A DNA stretch of 64,000 nt from Pseudomonadota bacterium. GTDB taxonomy: Bacteria > Pseudomonadota > Alphaproteobacteria > Rhizobiales > Xanthobacteraceae. The stretch is from NCBI GenBank assembly GCA_018240595.1, contig JAFEFL010000064.1:62001-126000 (forward strand). The letters run 5' to 3'. The position numbers and the translations under genes were made by a program. Below, piece by piece: positions 44,772-52,268 of this stretch (its first letter is position 1; each line of letters starts with the position of its first letter). The notes beneath the pieces are model-generated. The model was not told the DNA's origin. It did not search any database and saw only the letters and a list, made by a program, of their open reading frames with translations.

Positions 44772-45716
44772 ATGCTGCGTCGAACGCTTGCGATTTTGCT
44801 GACCCTGGGAGCGCTGGTTGTACAGGCGCCCGACCCGGCCGCCGCCGAAACCGTCTTCCCGCCCGGCCTGCGCATCGGCCTGACCGTGCCGGCGGACCTG
44901 AAGGTTTCGACCCGCTTCCCGGGCTTCGAGGATGCCGGCCGCAAGGTCGCCATCAGCATTCTCGACATGCCGATTGCGGCGCAGGAAAGCCTGGAGCGCT
45001 CGGCCTTCGCCAAGACCCAGAGCGAGGTACAAAACCTCAAGCGCGAGGCGTTTCCGTTCGAAAGCGGCATCGGCGTTCTGGTCAGCGGCGTGGCGACGGA
45101 GAATGGCGTCAAGGTTCACAAATGGTTTCTGATCGCGTCCTCGGCCACCGGGCCCGTTCGCGACCTCTCCACGCTGATCAGCGTGCAGGTGCCCGATGAC
45201 GCGCTCGATGTTTACAGCGATGCCGTCGTGCGCGCGGCCTTGCGCAGCGTCACTTTCCGGCCAACCCCGCTGATGGAGCAACTCGGCCTTCTGCCCTTCA
45301 AGCTCAGCGACATGGCCGGCTTCCGCGTCATGTCCGTGCTGCCGTCCGGCGGCGCCATTCTCATCGATGGCGACAGCGACGACATCACCAGCAACCCTTA
45401 TGTCATCGTGGCAATCGGCCGCGGCGCGCCGGAGCCCGGCGACCGCGGCCGCTTCGCCGCCGATCTGCTGTCGCAGGCGCCGCTGCGCAATCTGCAGATT
45501 CAAAGTTCGGAAGCGATGCGAATCTCGAACGGCCCGGGCCATGAGATCCGCGCCAAGGCCGAGAACGCCACCGGCAAGCCGGTGAAGCTGGTGCAATGGG
45601 TGCGCTTCGGCGGCTCCGGCTTCGTCCGCGTCATCGGCGTCTCGTCGGAAGCGCGCTGGGACGACTTGTTCAACCGCTTCCGCGCCGTGCGCGACGGCGT
45701 CGAGCCAAGGGGTTGA
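44772..45716 (+). CDS. Exported protein of unknown function
   Basis: A 314-residue protein with a signal peptide (~1-25, LAILLTLGALVVQA core, cleavage near AAA-ET). The mature domain is predicted mixed alpha/beta: VFPPGLRIGLTVPADLKVS, FPGFEDAGRKVAISILDMP, KWFLIASSATGPVRDLSTLI, LVQWVRFGGSGFVRVIGVS. I recognise similar conserved hypothetical proteins in Rhizobiales, often near dnaK, but no function. It contains no Cys pairs, heme or metal motif. Divergent from dnaK. Confidence 0.75.
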   Translation: MLRRTLAILLTLGALVVQAPDPAAAETVFPPGLRIGLTVPADLKVSTRFPGFEDAGRKVAISILDMPIAAQESLERSAFAKTQSEVQNLKREAFPFESGIGVLVSGVATENGVKVHKWFLIASSATGPVRDLSTLISVQVPDDALDVYSDAVVRAALRSVTFRPTPLMEQLGLLPFKLSDMAGFRVMSVLPSGGAILIDGDSDDITSNPYVIVAIGRGAPEPGDRGRFAADLLSQAPLRNLQIQSSEAMRISNGPGHEIRAKAENATGKPVKLVQWVRFGGSGFVRVIGVSSEARWDDLFNRFRAVRDGVEPRG

Positions 45717-45745
45717 CCTCGTCGCCCGGGAGAAAGACCCAATCT

Positions 45746-45837
45746 CCGCTCATGCCCGCGGAAGCGGGCATCCAGCTCTAGCGGGACTCGGCAGAGAAAG
45801 AGAAGTTCTGGACCCCCGCTTTCGCGGGGGTGAGCGG
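45746..45837. repeat. REPIN-like repeat between convergent genes
   Basis: CATGCCCGCGGAAGCGGGCATCC and GGACCCCCGCTTTCGCGGGGGT (each written in parts under 24 bases: ATGCCCGC/GCGGGCAT and ACCCCCGC/GCGGGGGT) form two hairpins, with outer CCGCTCA/TGAGCGG. Same build as 19766-19856. It separates the exported-protein gene and the OprB gene. Confidence 0.75.
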
Positions 45838-45843
45838 GAACGA

Positions 45844-47241
45844 TCAGAACTTGATCGTGCTCCGCAGCCCGGCCACGAACGCATTCTTGACCGCGCCGCC
45901 GTTGGGGTCGTTGGGATCGGCGACATTGCCGCCCGGATGCACGATGTATTGCAGGTCCGGCTGCAGGGTCCACCACGGCGCGATCTGCGCCGCATAGCTC
46001 ACTTCGAACACCACTTCATGGTCGCGGACGACGGCATTGCCGGCGTCGATGTCGGCGGAAACGGCATCCTTGCTGATCTTGGCGTAGGCGACGCCGAAGG
46101 TCAGCGTGTCGTCGGGACGGCCGGCGAACAGGCCTTTGATGCCGGCGCCGCCGTCGACGTAGTAGGACAGCAGATTGCGGTTCGATGGCGACAGCCCGCC
46201 GCGCACGAACAGGCTGAGCGCCGTATCGCCGCGCCGCAGCACGGTCTGGTCGGCAACGCCGTAAATGCCCCAATTGCCTCTATGATTGAGCGGGCCGGTC
46301 ATTGTCGGATCGCTGAGCGGCACGGGAGTGCCGGCGGCATTGACGCCGAAACGCTGGTCGGCGAAGTCGGTCGTCGCGTACCAGCCGCCGAGCTTGTAGA
46401 CCGCCGGCAGACCGGCCGCGCCCTTACCCTGGTTCACCGCGTACTGTACTTCGCTCATGTACAGCGCGCCGCCGGTGAGGCCGAAATTCAGACCGTTTTC
46501 ATTGCACTCCTGCACCGTCACGGTGCAGTTCGACTTGCCGGCCGGGTTGCCCGCGAACACCGCTGCCAGCACGGTGACGTTGTCGGTTGCATTGACCTTG
46601 AGCCGCGCGCCCGGCACCGCGACCGGATAAGCCGGACCGCCGTTCAGCATGTCGGACGCGAGCAGACCGGCCCAGCCGAAGGTGCCGTTGATCAGGCCGC
46701 CGGCCGTCGGCGCGGTGATGAATTCGTCGTCGCCGGCCAGTTGGCCGACGCGCAGCGAAAAGCGGTCGGCGAAGCTCTGCTCGTACCACAGCGTGAACAG
46801 CCGCGTCGTCGGCAGCGCGTCGATGTTGGACGGATCGGCGATCGAGCCGACGTTCTGCGCCGGGTTCGAGCCGCCATTGTGGATCTGGTAGATCGTGAAA
46901 TGCGTGGTCGCGCCGTTGAGCCCGACCAGCTTCGACAAATCGGTATCGACCGAGAACTCGAAACGGCCCTCGTAGCTGCTGCGCCGGTTCAGGCCGCCCG
47001 ACAGGACGCCGAAGGTCTCGCCGATGTAGTTCAGCGTGATGTCGATGCCCTGGTTTTCCTTGAGGGCGGTGCGGCCGCCGCCCCAGTCGCCGGTCAGCGT
47101 GTCGCGCTCCCAGATCGAGGGTTCGGCCTTGGCCTTGTCGGCGGCGAATGCCGTACCGGCATATGCCGTGCTCAAGGCCGTTGCCGTGAAAAGCGCCGCC
47201 GCCATGCGGCGCAGCGCCGCCGACCTCGAATGTATGCTCAT
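45844..47241 (-). CDS. OprB-family carbohydrate-selective porin
   Basis: A 465-residue outer-membrane protein with a signal peptide (~1-33, ending GTAFA) and an OprB-type barrel: WERDTLTGDWGGGRTALKEN near the mature N-terminus, then LTLNYIGE-like strands, LWYEQSFADRFSLRVGQLAG and a terminal strand ending in Phe (AGLRSTIKF), as needed for BamA-dependent insertion. OprB porins in pseudomonads favour sugars, but here the gene is the last of a run with a di-heme peroxidase and an imelysin-like protein, so metal-related passage is possible. Confidence 0.9.
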   Translation of the reverse strand: MSIHSRSAALRRMAAALFTATALSTAYAGTAFAADKAKAEPSIWERDTLTGDWGGGRTALKENQGIDITLNYIGETFGVLSGGLNRRSSYEGRFEFSVDTDLSKLVGLNGATTHFTIYQIHNGGSNPAQNVGSIADPSNIDALPTTRLFTLWYEQSFADRFSLRVGQLAGDDEFITAPTAGGLINGTFGWAGLLASDMLNGGPAYPVAVPGARLKVNATDNVTVLAAVFAGNPAGKSNCTVTVQECNENGLNFGLTGGALYMSEVQYAVNQGKGAAGLPAVYKLGGWYATTDFADQRFGVNAAGTPVPLSDPTMTGPLNHRGNWGIYGVADQTVLRRGDTALSLFVRGGLSPSNRNLLSYYVDGGAGIKGLFAGRPDDTLTFGVAYAKISKDAVSADIDAGNAVVRDHEVVFEVSYAAQIAPWWTLQPDLQYIVHPGGNVADPNDPNGGAVKNAFVAGLRSTIKF

Positions 47242-47281
47242 TGTCGCCCCAGGCCCGATTCGTCCAACGTATCAGAAAGCG

Positions 47282-48646
47282 TTACTTTGCCAATTCGGCG
47301 AGCTGGCGCAGCGCCGTGAAGTGCTTGTCGTGTACCTGCGGATTGTAAAGGGACCATTGCTCGGCGGTCTTGAGATACGGCGTCACTGTAGCCACCGTCT
47401 GCTGGTATTGAACATAGACTCGCGCCGCCTCGGCAAAATCGCCGGCCTCGGCCGCCATCGCCACCTGTCGCAAGCTCAGCACCAGGTCGCGCACGCCGGC
47501 GCGGGCCTTCATGCGTTCGGCGACGCCGCCCTCGACGCTGGTGTCGCGGCGATCCGGAAAGTTCTCGCCGACCTCGCGCCATTCGGCGCCGACCGAGTCG
47601 ACGGCGAGGCGGATGACCTCCTTGTCGCGCGCCGGGATGGCGACCTCGAGCACGCTGGCGAATTGCGTCAGTTCATCGACTTCCGCCTGCACCGTGTTCG
47701 GCGTGAACGGCGTATCGGCGTCGCCAACGGCGTCGAGATACGCGATCAGATCGCTCTGCTCGGCTGCGGTCAGACCAAGGTCGTAATGCTTGTCGAAATA
47801 GCCGACCACTTCGCCGAAGGTGTCGTAGCGGCCGTCATGGAAGTACGGCGCGTTGAACTTCGCGTTGATCAGCGTCTTGGTCTTGAAGTAGCCGCCGGTG
47901 CCGATGTCGTGCACCTTGCGATCGATGAAGGCGGCGTCGGCCTGATGGCAGGTGGCGCAGCTCAGCGATGCGTTGTTGCGGAACGGCTTGTTGAACAAGG
48001 CTTCGCCGCGCCGCGCCGCGTCCGACGCCTTGGCGGTCAGGTGGCCGTCCGGCGTCATCTTCTCGTTCGGCAGGAAGCTGATTTCATTGACGTAGGTGAC
48101 CAGCGCATCGAGCACCTGGCCTGACGGCTCGGCGCCGGCGAATTCATTGACCACCACGTTGCGGATGAACTCGCGCAGCGAGGCGATGCGGCCGTCGTGA
48201 CCGTAAGGCGCCAGAAATTTCGAGCCGCGCAGGCTCGGCACCGTGACCGGATCGAACACGCCGTTATCGGCCTTGGCGTTGAACAAGGCGCCGCTGGTAT
48301 CGAAAGTGCCGGGCTTCTTCGACAGACCCGGCACGAACAGTTTCGGATTGCTGGCGCCCTGCTGGTGGCAGGAGTTGCAGCTCATGCCGGCATCGCGCGC
48401 CTTGCCGCCGAAAATCGAAGCGGAGGAAAACAGCATGTCGCCGAGGTTGAACAGATAGGAGCGCTTGCCGCCGGCCTGCTCGGCGGCAAACAGTTCGGTC
48501 GGCTGGTTGAGCAGTTCCTCGTTCAGCTCGCTGCCGATCGGCAAGGTTGCGTCGCGGCTGATGACGGGCGTGGCCTGCACCGGCACACTCGCCATCGCCA
48601 GGGCCACGAAGCCGCCGGCGATCGCCTGAGAAAGTCCGCTGCGCAT
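47282..48646 (-). CDS. Di-heme cytochrome c peroxidase family protein (MauG-like)
   Basis: A 454-residue exported protein with a signal peptide (~1-25). Two c-type heme motifs are present: CNSCH (90-94) and CATCH (230-234), each followed by the peroxidase-type segments (SLRGSKFLAPYGHDGRIASL; APYFHDGRYDTFGEVVGYFD, given here in pieces NAPYFHDGRYD and TFGEVVGYFD). The C-terminal ~130 residues extend beyond the catalytic part and are helical. Members reduce peroxide or oxidise protein side chains or metals in the periplasm. It sits 40 bases upstream of oprB and 76 downstream of the imelysin gene, so one operon is likely. Confidence 0.92.
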   Translation of the reverse strand: MRSGLSQAIAGGFVALAMASVPVQATPVISRDATLPIGSELNEELLNQPTELFAAEQAGGKRSYLFNLGDMLFSSASIFGGKARDAGMSCNSCHQQGASNPKLFVPGLSKKPGTFDTSGALFNAKADNGVFDPVTVPSLRGSKFLAPYGHDGRIASLREFIRNVVVNEFAGAEPSGQVLDALVTYVNEISFLPNEKMTPDGHLTAKASDAARRGEALFNKPFRNNASLSCATCHQADAAFIDRKVHDIGTGGYFKTKTLINAKFNAPYFHDGRYDTFGEVVGYFDKHYDLGLTAAEQSDLIAYLDAVGDADTPFTPNTVQAEVDELTQFASVLEVAIPARDKEVIRLAVDSVGAEWREVGENFPDRRDTSVEGGVAERMKARAGVRDLVLSLRQVAMAAEAGDFAEAARVYVQYQQTVATVTPYLKTAEQWSLYNPQVHDKHFTALRQLAELAK

Positions 48647-48722
48647 GATCGATCCTCTTTATTCCGCTCGCGATATGCGCCGCCGCCGGTGAAGGCGGCG
48701 GCCATGGCTGCTCGTTCGCCGG

Positions 48723-49568
48723 CTACTTCGGCTTGTCGGCGCCGCCTTCGTCCTCATCGCCGACCTTGAACGGCTTGAGGCCCAGCTTCGGCGCCGCCTG
48801 CAGCATCAGCGCCGCGAGTTCCTCGCCGCCGACATGGACCTTCTTGGCGTCCATGCTCTTGATGTCGGCGACACCGACAAGCTTCTCGAGATTCGAGATG
48901 CGCTCGTGGATGAGGTCGGCGAGCTTCGGATCCTTCTTCTTCAGCGTGTCGGCGAACACCAGCTTCCAGGCGACTTCGATGCCCTCGACGTTCTCCTGCA
49001 TGTCGATGATCGAGGTCGCGGCATAAGGCGATTCACCGCCGCCGGACTTCTCTTCGCCGACCTCGTAAGCGAGGTTGGCCGTGCCCTCGAGCAGCTTCTG
49101 CGGGGCGAAGGCGAACTTCTTGTCGTTCAGCTTCTTCTCGAACTTGTCCATGTTCGCCAGCAATTCGGCGATCGGCGCGTCGAGACCTTCGGTCTTGTTC
49201 GCCGAGAACAGCACGGCTTCGATGGCGTGATAACCGGTCTTGGCGTTCGGCCACGGATCGATGGTCTTGTCGAACTCGCCGAAATAGGTGCCGGTCACCG
49301 GCTCCATCACTTCCCAGCCCTTGCGCGACTTGATCCAGGCGGCCTGCGCGGCCTTGAGATCGCCGGCCTTGACCGCGGTCTGCATTTCCTTGGCGCCGGC
49401 GACGGCCTTGCCGATGTTTTCGGCGATGAACGGCTTGTAGGCCTTGGCGCCGTCCTTCATCGACGCGGCTTGCGCCGCGCCGGACAGGAGCGCGCACGAG
49501 AACAGCGCGGCCGCGATGGCAAGCGCCTTGGGACGCAGCGGCGCGGAATGATGAGAAACTGACGGCAT
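48723..49568 (-). CDS. Imelysin/EfeM-like M75 family periplasmic protein
   Basis: A 281-residue exported protein (signal peptide ~1-34, ending AAQAAS) made of a single M75 helical domain. The signature GYHAIEAVLF (~112-121) is the GxHxxE motif of imelysin, EfeO and EfeM. Other pieces are KSRKGWEVMEPVTGTYFGEF and SIIDMQENVEGIEVAWKLV. It lacks the N-terminal cupredoxin domain of EfeO. The family binds iron, zinc or copper in the periplasm for uptake. It is first in the imelysin-peroxidase-porin operon, behind an iron-box-like dyad. The C-terminus is acidic (DEDEGGADK). Confidence 0.88.
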   Translation of the reverse strand: MPSVSHHSAPLRPKALAIAAALFSCALLSGAAQAASMKDGAKAYKPFIAENIGKAVAGAKEMQTAVKAGDLKAAQAAWIKSRKGWEVMEPVTGTYFGEFDKTIDPWPNAKTGYHAIEAVLFSANKTEGLDAPIAELLANMDKFEKKLNDKKFAFAPQKLLEGTANLAYEVGEEKSGGGESPYAATSIIDMQENVEGIEVAWKLVFADTLKKKDPKLADLIHERISNLEKLVGVADIKSMDAKKVHVGGEELAALMLQAAPKLGLKPFKVGDEDEGGADKPK

Positions 49569-49654
49569 GTGCGGCCTCCTGTCGCAGAAAAACGTCCGCG
49601 GACACTGTTCGCCGCCACCGTTGCAGTCAAGGAAAATATCAATGAAATCAGTAG

Positions 49655-49671
49655 TTTAGAACGAATTGAAA
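49655..49671 (-). promoter_or_regulatory. Irr-box-like dyad upstream of the imelysin operon
   Basis: TTTAGAACGAATTGAAA, inside GTTTAGAACGAATTGAAAC, resembles the ICE/Irr box TTTAGAA-N3-TTCTAAA of Rhizobiales: the left half is exact, the right half matches four of seven positions. It lies ~90 bases before the first gene, in otherwise AT-rich sequence suited to a promoter. Confidence 0.4.
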
Positions 49672-49773
49672 CTGCGCCGCCTGGCCTCGAATTATTCCAA
49701 TCCGAAGAAGGCGGCTAACGCCTTGCGCCGACAACGGATCGTCGCGCGCCGACGCGGCCGGTTCGAAGCCGCT

Positions 49774-49805
49774 CACAAAAACAAACGGCGCCCGAACGGG
49801 CGCCG
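49774..49805 (-). terminator. Intrinsic terminator after grpE
   Basis: On the minus strand CGGCGCCCG, a TT loop and CGGGCGCCG (49805-49786) are followed by TTTGTTTTTGTG. A textbook stem plus U-tract, placed ~25 bases after the grpE stop. Confidence 0.88.
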
Positions 49806-49831
49806 CCTGTCACGATCGCGGTGCGCTTTGT

Positions 49832-50449
49832 TTATTTGCCGGCATCGCCCGCCGACGAATGCTCGTTGGCCGCCGGTTTCGGCGCCGCCTTCGCCACGCC
49901 GACCAGCGCCGGACGCAGCACGCGCTCGCCGATCATGTAGCCGGACTGGATGACCTGCGCGACATGGCCCGACGGCACATCGGCGTTCGGCACTTCGTAC
50001 ATCGCCTGATGAATATTGGGATCGAACTTCTCGCCCTGCGGCGTGAACTTCTTGACGCCGTTGTTCTCCAGCGTCTTCAGCAATTCGCGTTCGGTCAGCT
50101 CGACGCCTTCGAGCACACCCTTGATCGCCGCGTCGGCGGCCTCGCGGGCTTCCGCCGACAACGTCGCCAGCGCGCGATGCATGTTGTCGGCGACGTTGAG
50201 CACGTCGCGGGCGAACTTGGTGATGCCGTAAGCGCGCGCATCGGCGACCTCGCGCTCGGTGCGCTTGCGCAGGTTTTCCATCTCCGCCAGCGTGCGCAGC
50301 AGCTTGTCCTTGTATTCGAAGGCTTCGCGCTTGGCCTCGGCTACGGGATCGGGCTGCTCGGCAAACTCGGGGCGCGGCGCGGTCTCGGCGGCGGCATTTT
50401 CGGTCTCGGCGCTCGCGTTCTCAGCCTTACGCGCGGTCGGGTCCGTCAT
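49832..50449 (-). CDS. grpE: Nucleotide exchange factor GrpE
   Basis: A 205-residue protein from ATG 50449 (MTDPTARKAEN); the 25 residues in frame upstream look untranslated. An acidic Ala/Glu-rich N-terminus is followed by a long paired helix (~45-110, EFAEQPDPVAEAKREAFEYK and MENLRKRTEREVADARAYG) and a beta domain with FTPQGEKFDPNIHQAM and VIQSGYMIGERVLRPALVGV, the GrpE hallmark. It swaps ADP for ATP on DnaK. Downstream of hrcA, presumably in the same transcript; a strong terminator follows. Confidence 0.97.
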   Translation of the reverse strand: MTDPTARKAENASAETENAAAETAPRPEFAEQPDPVAEAKREAFEYKDKLLRTLAEMENLRKRTEREVADARAYGITKFARDVLNVADNMHRALATLSAEAREAADAAIKGVLEGVELTERELLKTLENNGVKKFTPQGEKFDPNIHQAMYEVPNADVPSGHVAQVIQSGYMIGERVLRPALVGVAKAAPKPAANEHSSAGDAGK

Positions 50450-50559
50450 CGTCTCAATCCACTTCCTGATCTGGGGTGTGGCCCGGATATCAGGGCTGGA
50501 GGGCAAAAAATCAAGCTTTTCCAACCCGATCGGGCGAAAATCCTGAATTTCCAGTACCT

Positions 50560-51654
50560 TTAATGCCCGGAGCCGGACAAGAGCCGGCTCACCACCCGCG
50601 CCGTATAGTCCACCATCGGGATGATGCGGGCGTAGTTCAGCCGCGTCGGGCCGATGACGCCGATGACGCCGACAATGCGCCCGGCATTATCGTGGTACGG
50701 CGCCACGATGGTCGAAGACCCGGACAGCGAGAACAGCTTGTTCTCCGAGCCGATGAAGATGCGCACGCCGTCGCCGCGCTCCGCACGGCCGAGCAGGTCG
50801 ATGACGCCACGCTGCGCCTCCAGCGCATCGAACAGCGAACGGACGCGCTCGAGATCTTCCAGGGCGTGCAGATCCTCGAGCAGGTTGGCGTGACCGCGCA
50901 CGATGAGCTGGCGCGCGCCGGTATCGCCGCCCGACCAGCTCGCCAGGCCCGCGGCGATGATCTTCTGCGTCAGTTGATCGAGTTCGGCCTGACCTTGCGT
51001 CAACGCCGCTTCGATCTCGGCGCGCACCCCGGACAGGGTCTTGCCGCGGATATGAGCGTTGAGGAAATTGCCCGCCTCGATCAGCGCCGACGCCGGCAAA
51101 CCGGCCGGTACATTGAGCACGCGGTTTTCCACCTGCCCGTCTTCGCCGACCAGCACGGCCAGCGCGCGTTCCGGTTCCAGGCGGACGAATTCGATGTGCT
51201 TGAGCCGCGTATCGGCTTTCGCCGTGAGCACCACGCCGGCGGAACGAGTCAGCCCCGACAACATCTGCGAGGCTTCGGTCAGCACCGTTTCCAGCGACTT
51301 GGCCGTACCGGCGCCGGCGACCTGGGCCTCGATCGAGCGGCGGTTGTCTTCGGTCAGATCGCCGACCTGCATCAGGGCATCGACGAAGAATCGCAGGCCG
51401 AGTTCGGTCGGCAAGCGGCCCGCCGAGGTGTGCGGGGCGAAAATCAGGCCGAGATGCTCGAGGTCCGACATCACGTTGCGCACCGAGGCCGGCGACAAGG
51501 TGATCGGCAGAATGCGCGACAGGTTGCGCGAGCCGACCGGCTCGCCGGTGGCGAGATAGCTCTCGACGATCGAGCGGAAGATCTCGCGCGAGCGCTCGTT
51601 CAGCGCCGCGAGGCTGACATGCGAAGACCCGATCGGAACGTCGTGGGACGCCAC
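50560..51654 (-). CDS. hrcA: Heat-inducible transcription repressor HrcA
   Basis: A 364-residue repressor that binds CIRCE elements, usually ahead of groESL. GTG 51654 is preferred, as AGAGAGGGG lies upstream. The TTG at 51681 that opens the frame falls in the -10 region of the predicted promoter and cannot be used from it. The N-terminal winged helix is visible in LPITLSPASVRNVMSDLEHL, GLIFAPHTSAGRLPTELGLR and the C-terminal GAF-like part ends IGVIGPTRLNYARIIPMVDY. I find no CIRCE in the window, so its targets lie elsewhere. Confidence 0.96.
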   Translation of the reverse strand: MASHDVPIGSSHVSLAALNERSREIFRSIVESYLATGEPVGSRNLSRILPITLSPASVRNVMSDLEHLGLIFAPHTSAGRLPTELGLRFFVDALMQVGDLTEDNRRSIEAQVAGAGTAKSLETVLTEASQMLSGLTRSAGVVLTAKADTRLKHIEFVRLEPERALAVLVGEDGQVENRVLNVPAGLPASALIEAGNFLNAHIRGKTLSGVRAEIEAALTQGQAELDQLTQKIIAAGLASWSGGDTGARQLIVRGHANLLEDLHALEDLERVRSLFDALEAQRGVIDLLGRAERGDGVRIFIGSENKLFSLSGSSTIVAPYHDNAGRIVGVIGVIGPTRLNYARIIPMVDYTARVVSRLLSGSGH

Positions 51655-51681
51655 CTGTAAACCCCTCTCTCTACCGTCCAA

Positions 51682-51710
51682 ATTTGGACATCGTCGCAGG
51701 CTTGATCAAG
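51682..51710 (-). promoter_or_regulatory. Candidate RpoH promoter of hrcA-grpE
   Basis: On the minus strand CTTGAT (51710-51705) and CCAAAT (51687-51682) are 17 bases apart, close to the CTTGAA/CCATAT pattern. Transcription would start near 51675, ~20 bases before the GTG start of hrcA. Confidence 0.5.
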
Positions 51711-51786
51711 TCGGGACTTGCGGGCCGGCTGGCAAGAGTGCCATTTTGGACCGCTCTCAGCACCGGTTAAGGCATTTGCGGGCGGT

Positions 51787-52200
51787 ATGCTGGCTCTGTT
51801 TACCAAATCCTGGCGGAGGAAGGCGGCGATTGTCGCGCTCGTCTTCTATGCGCTCGGGGTCGCCGCGCCGGCCGCCGCCTTCGCCCTGACCGATATCGGC
51901 GCGCATTGCCTGACGGTGACACAGACCGAGCACGCCGGGTCCGACCACGTCCATGACGGTCAGACCGCTCACGATCATGCCTCGCACGGTTCGCAGACGG
52001 CCCCCGCCGCCGACGGCCAGAGCGGGATGACCGGGAAGTGCTGCGGCACCTTCTGCTTCACGGCGCTGACCCCGCACGTCGCCCCGATTGCCGCGCCGCT
52101 GCTGCAAGTCTCGGCCGTCAGTCAGCCGCGCGTGCGAAGCCTGCTCGGCCACGGCGCCGACCCCATCGATCGTCCACCACGCAACCTCCTGTCGATCTGA
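51787..52200 (+). CDS. Small His-rich exported protein, probable metal binder
   Basis: A 137-residue protein from ATG 51787 (MLALFTKSWRRK); the frame is open 69 bases upstream. A signal or anchor helix (~13-33, AIVALVFYALGVAAPAAAFA) leads to a stretch dense in His (EHAGSDHVHDGQTAHDHASH, ~48-67), then a Cys-rich CCGTFCFTAL (~84-93). It reads as a DUF2946-type copper-associated protein, but the family match is by eye. First gene of the copper cluster; a TolC-like gene follows at 68 bases. Probably binds Cu or another soft metal in the periplasm. Confidence 0.65.
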   Translation: MLALFTKSWRRKAAIVALVFYALGVAAPAAAFALTDIGAHCLTVTQTEHAGSDHVHDGQTAHDHASHGSQTAPAADGQSGMTGKCCGTFCFTALTPHVAPIAAPLLQVSAVSQPRVRSLLGHGADPIDRPPRNLLSI

Positions 52201-52268
52201 GTAGCGGTGTGTTCGCGGCCTGACGGCCGTGGCGCGCCCGTTGTCAATTCGATGGACGAGGATATGCG

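Noticed and set aside
51655..51681. TTG 51681 as the hrcA start
   Set aside because: It falls within the -10 area of the promoter inferred for hrcA; GTG 51654 has a suitable Shine-Dalgarno ahead and keeps all conserved residues.
51716..51740. CueR- or CIRCE-like operator (CTTGC...GCAAG) between hrcA and the copper genes
   Set aside because: The dyad is only five bases per arm and matches neither the CueR consensus nor the CIRCE 9-9-9 pattern.
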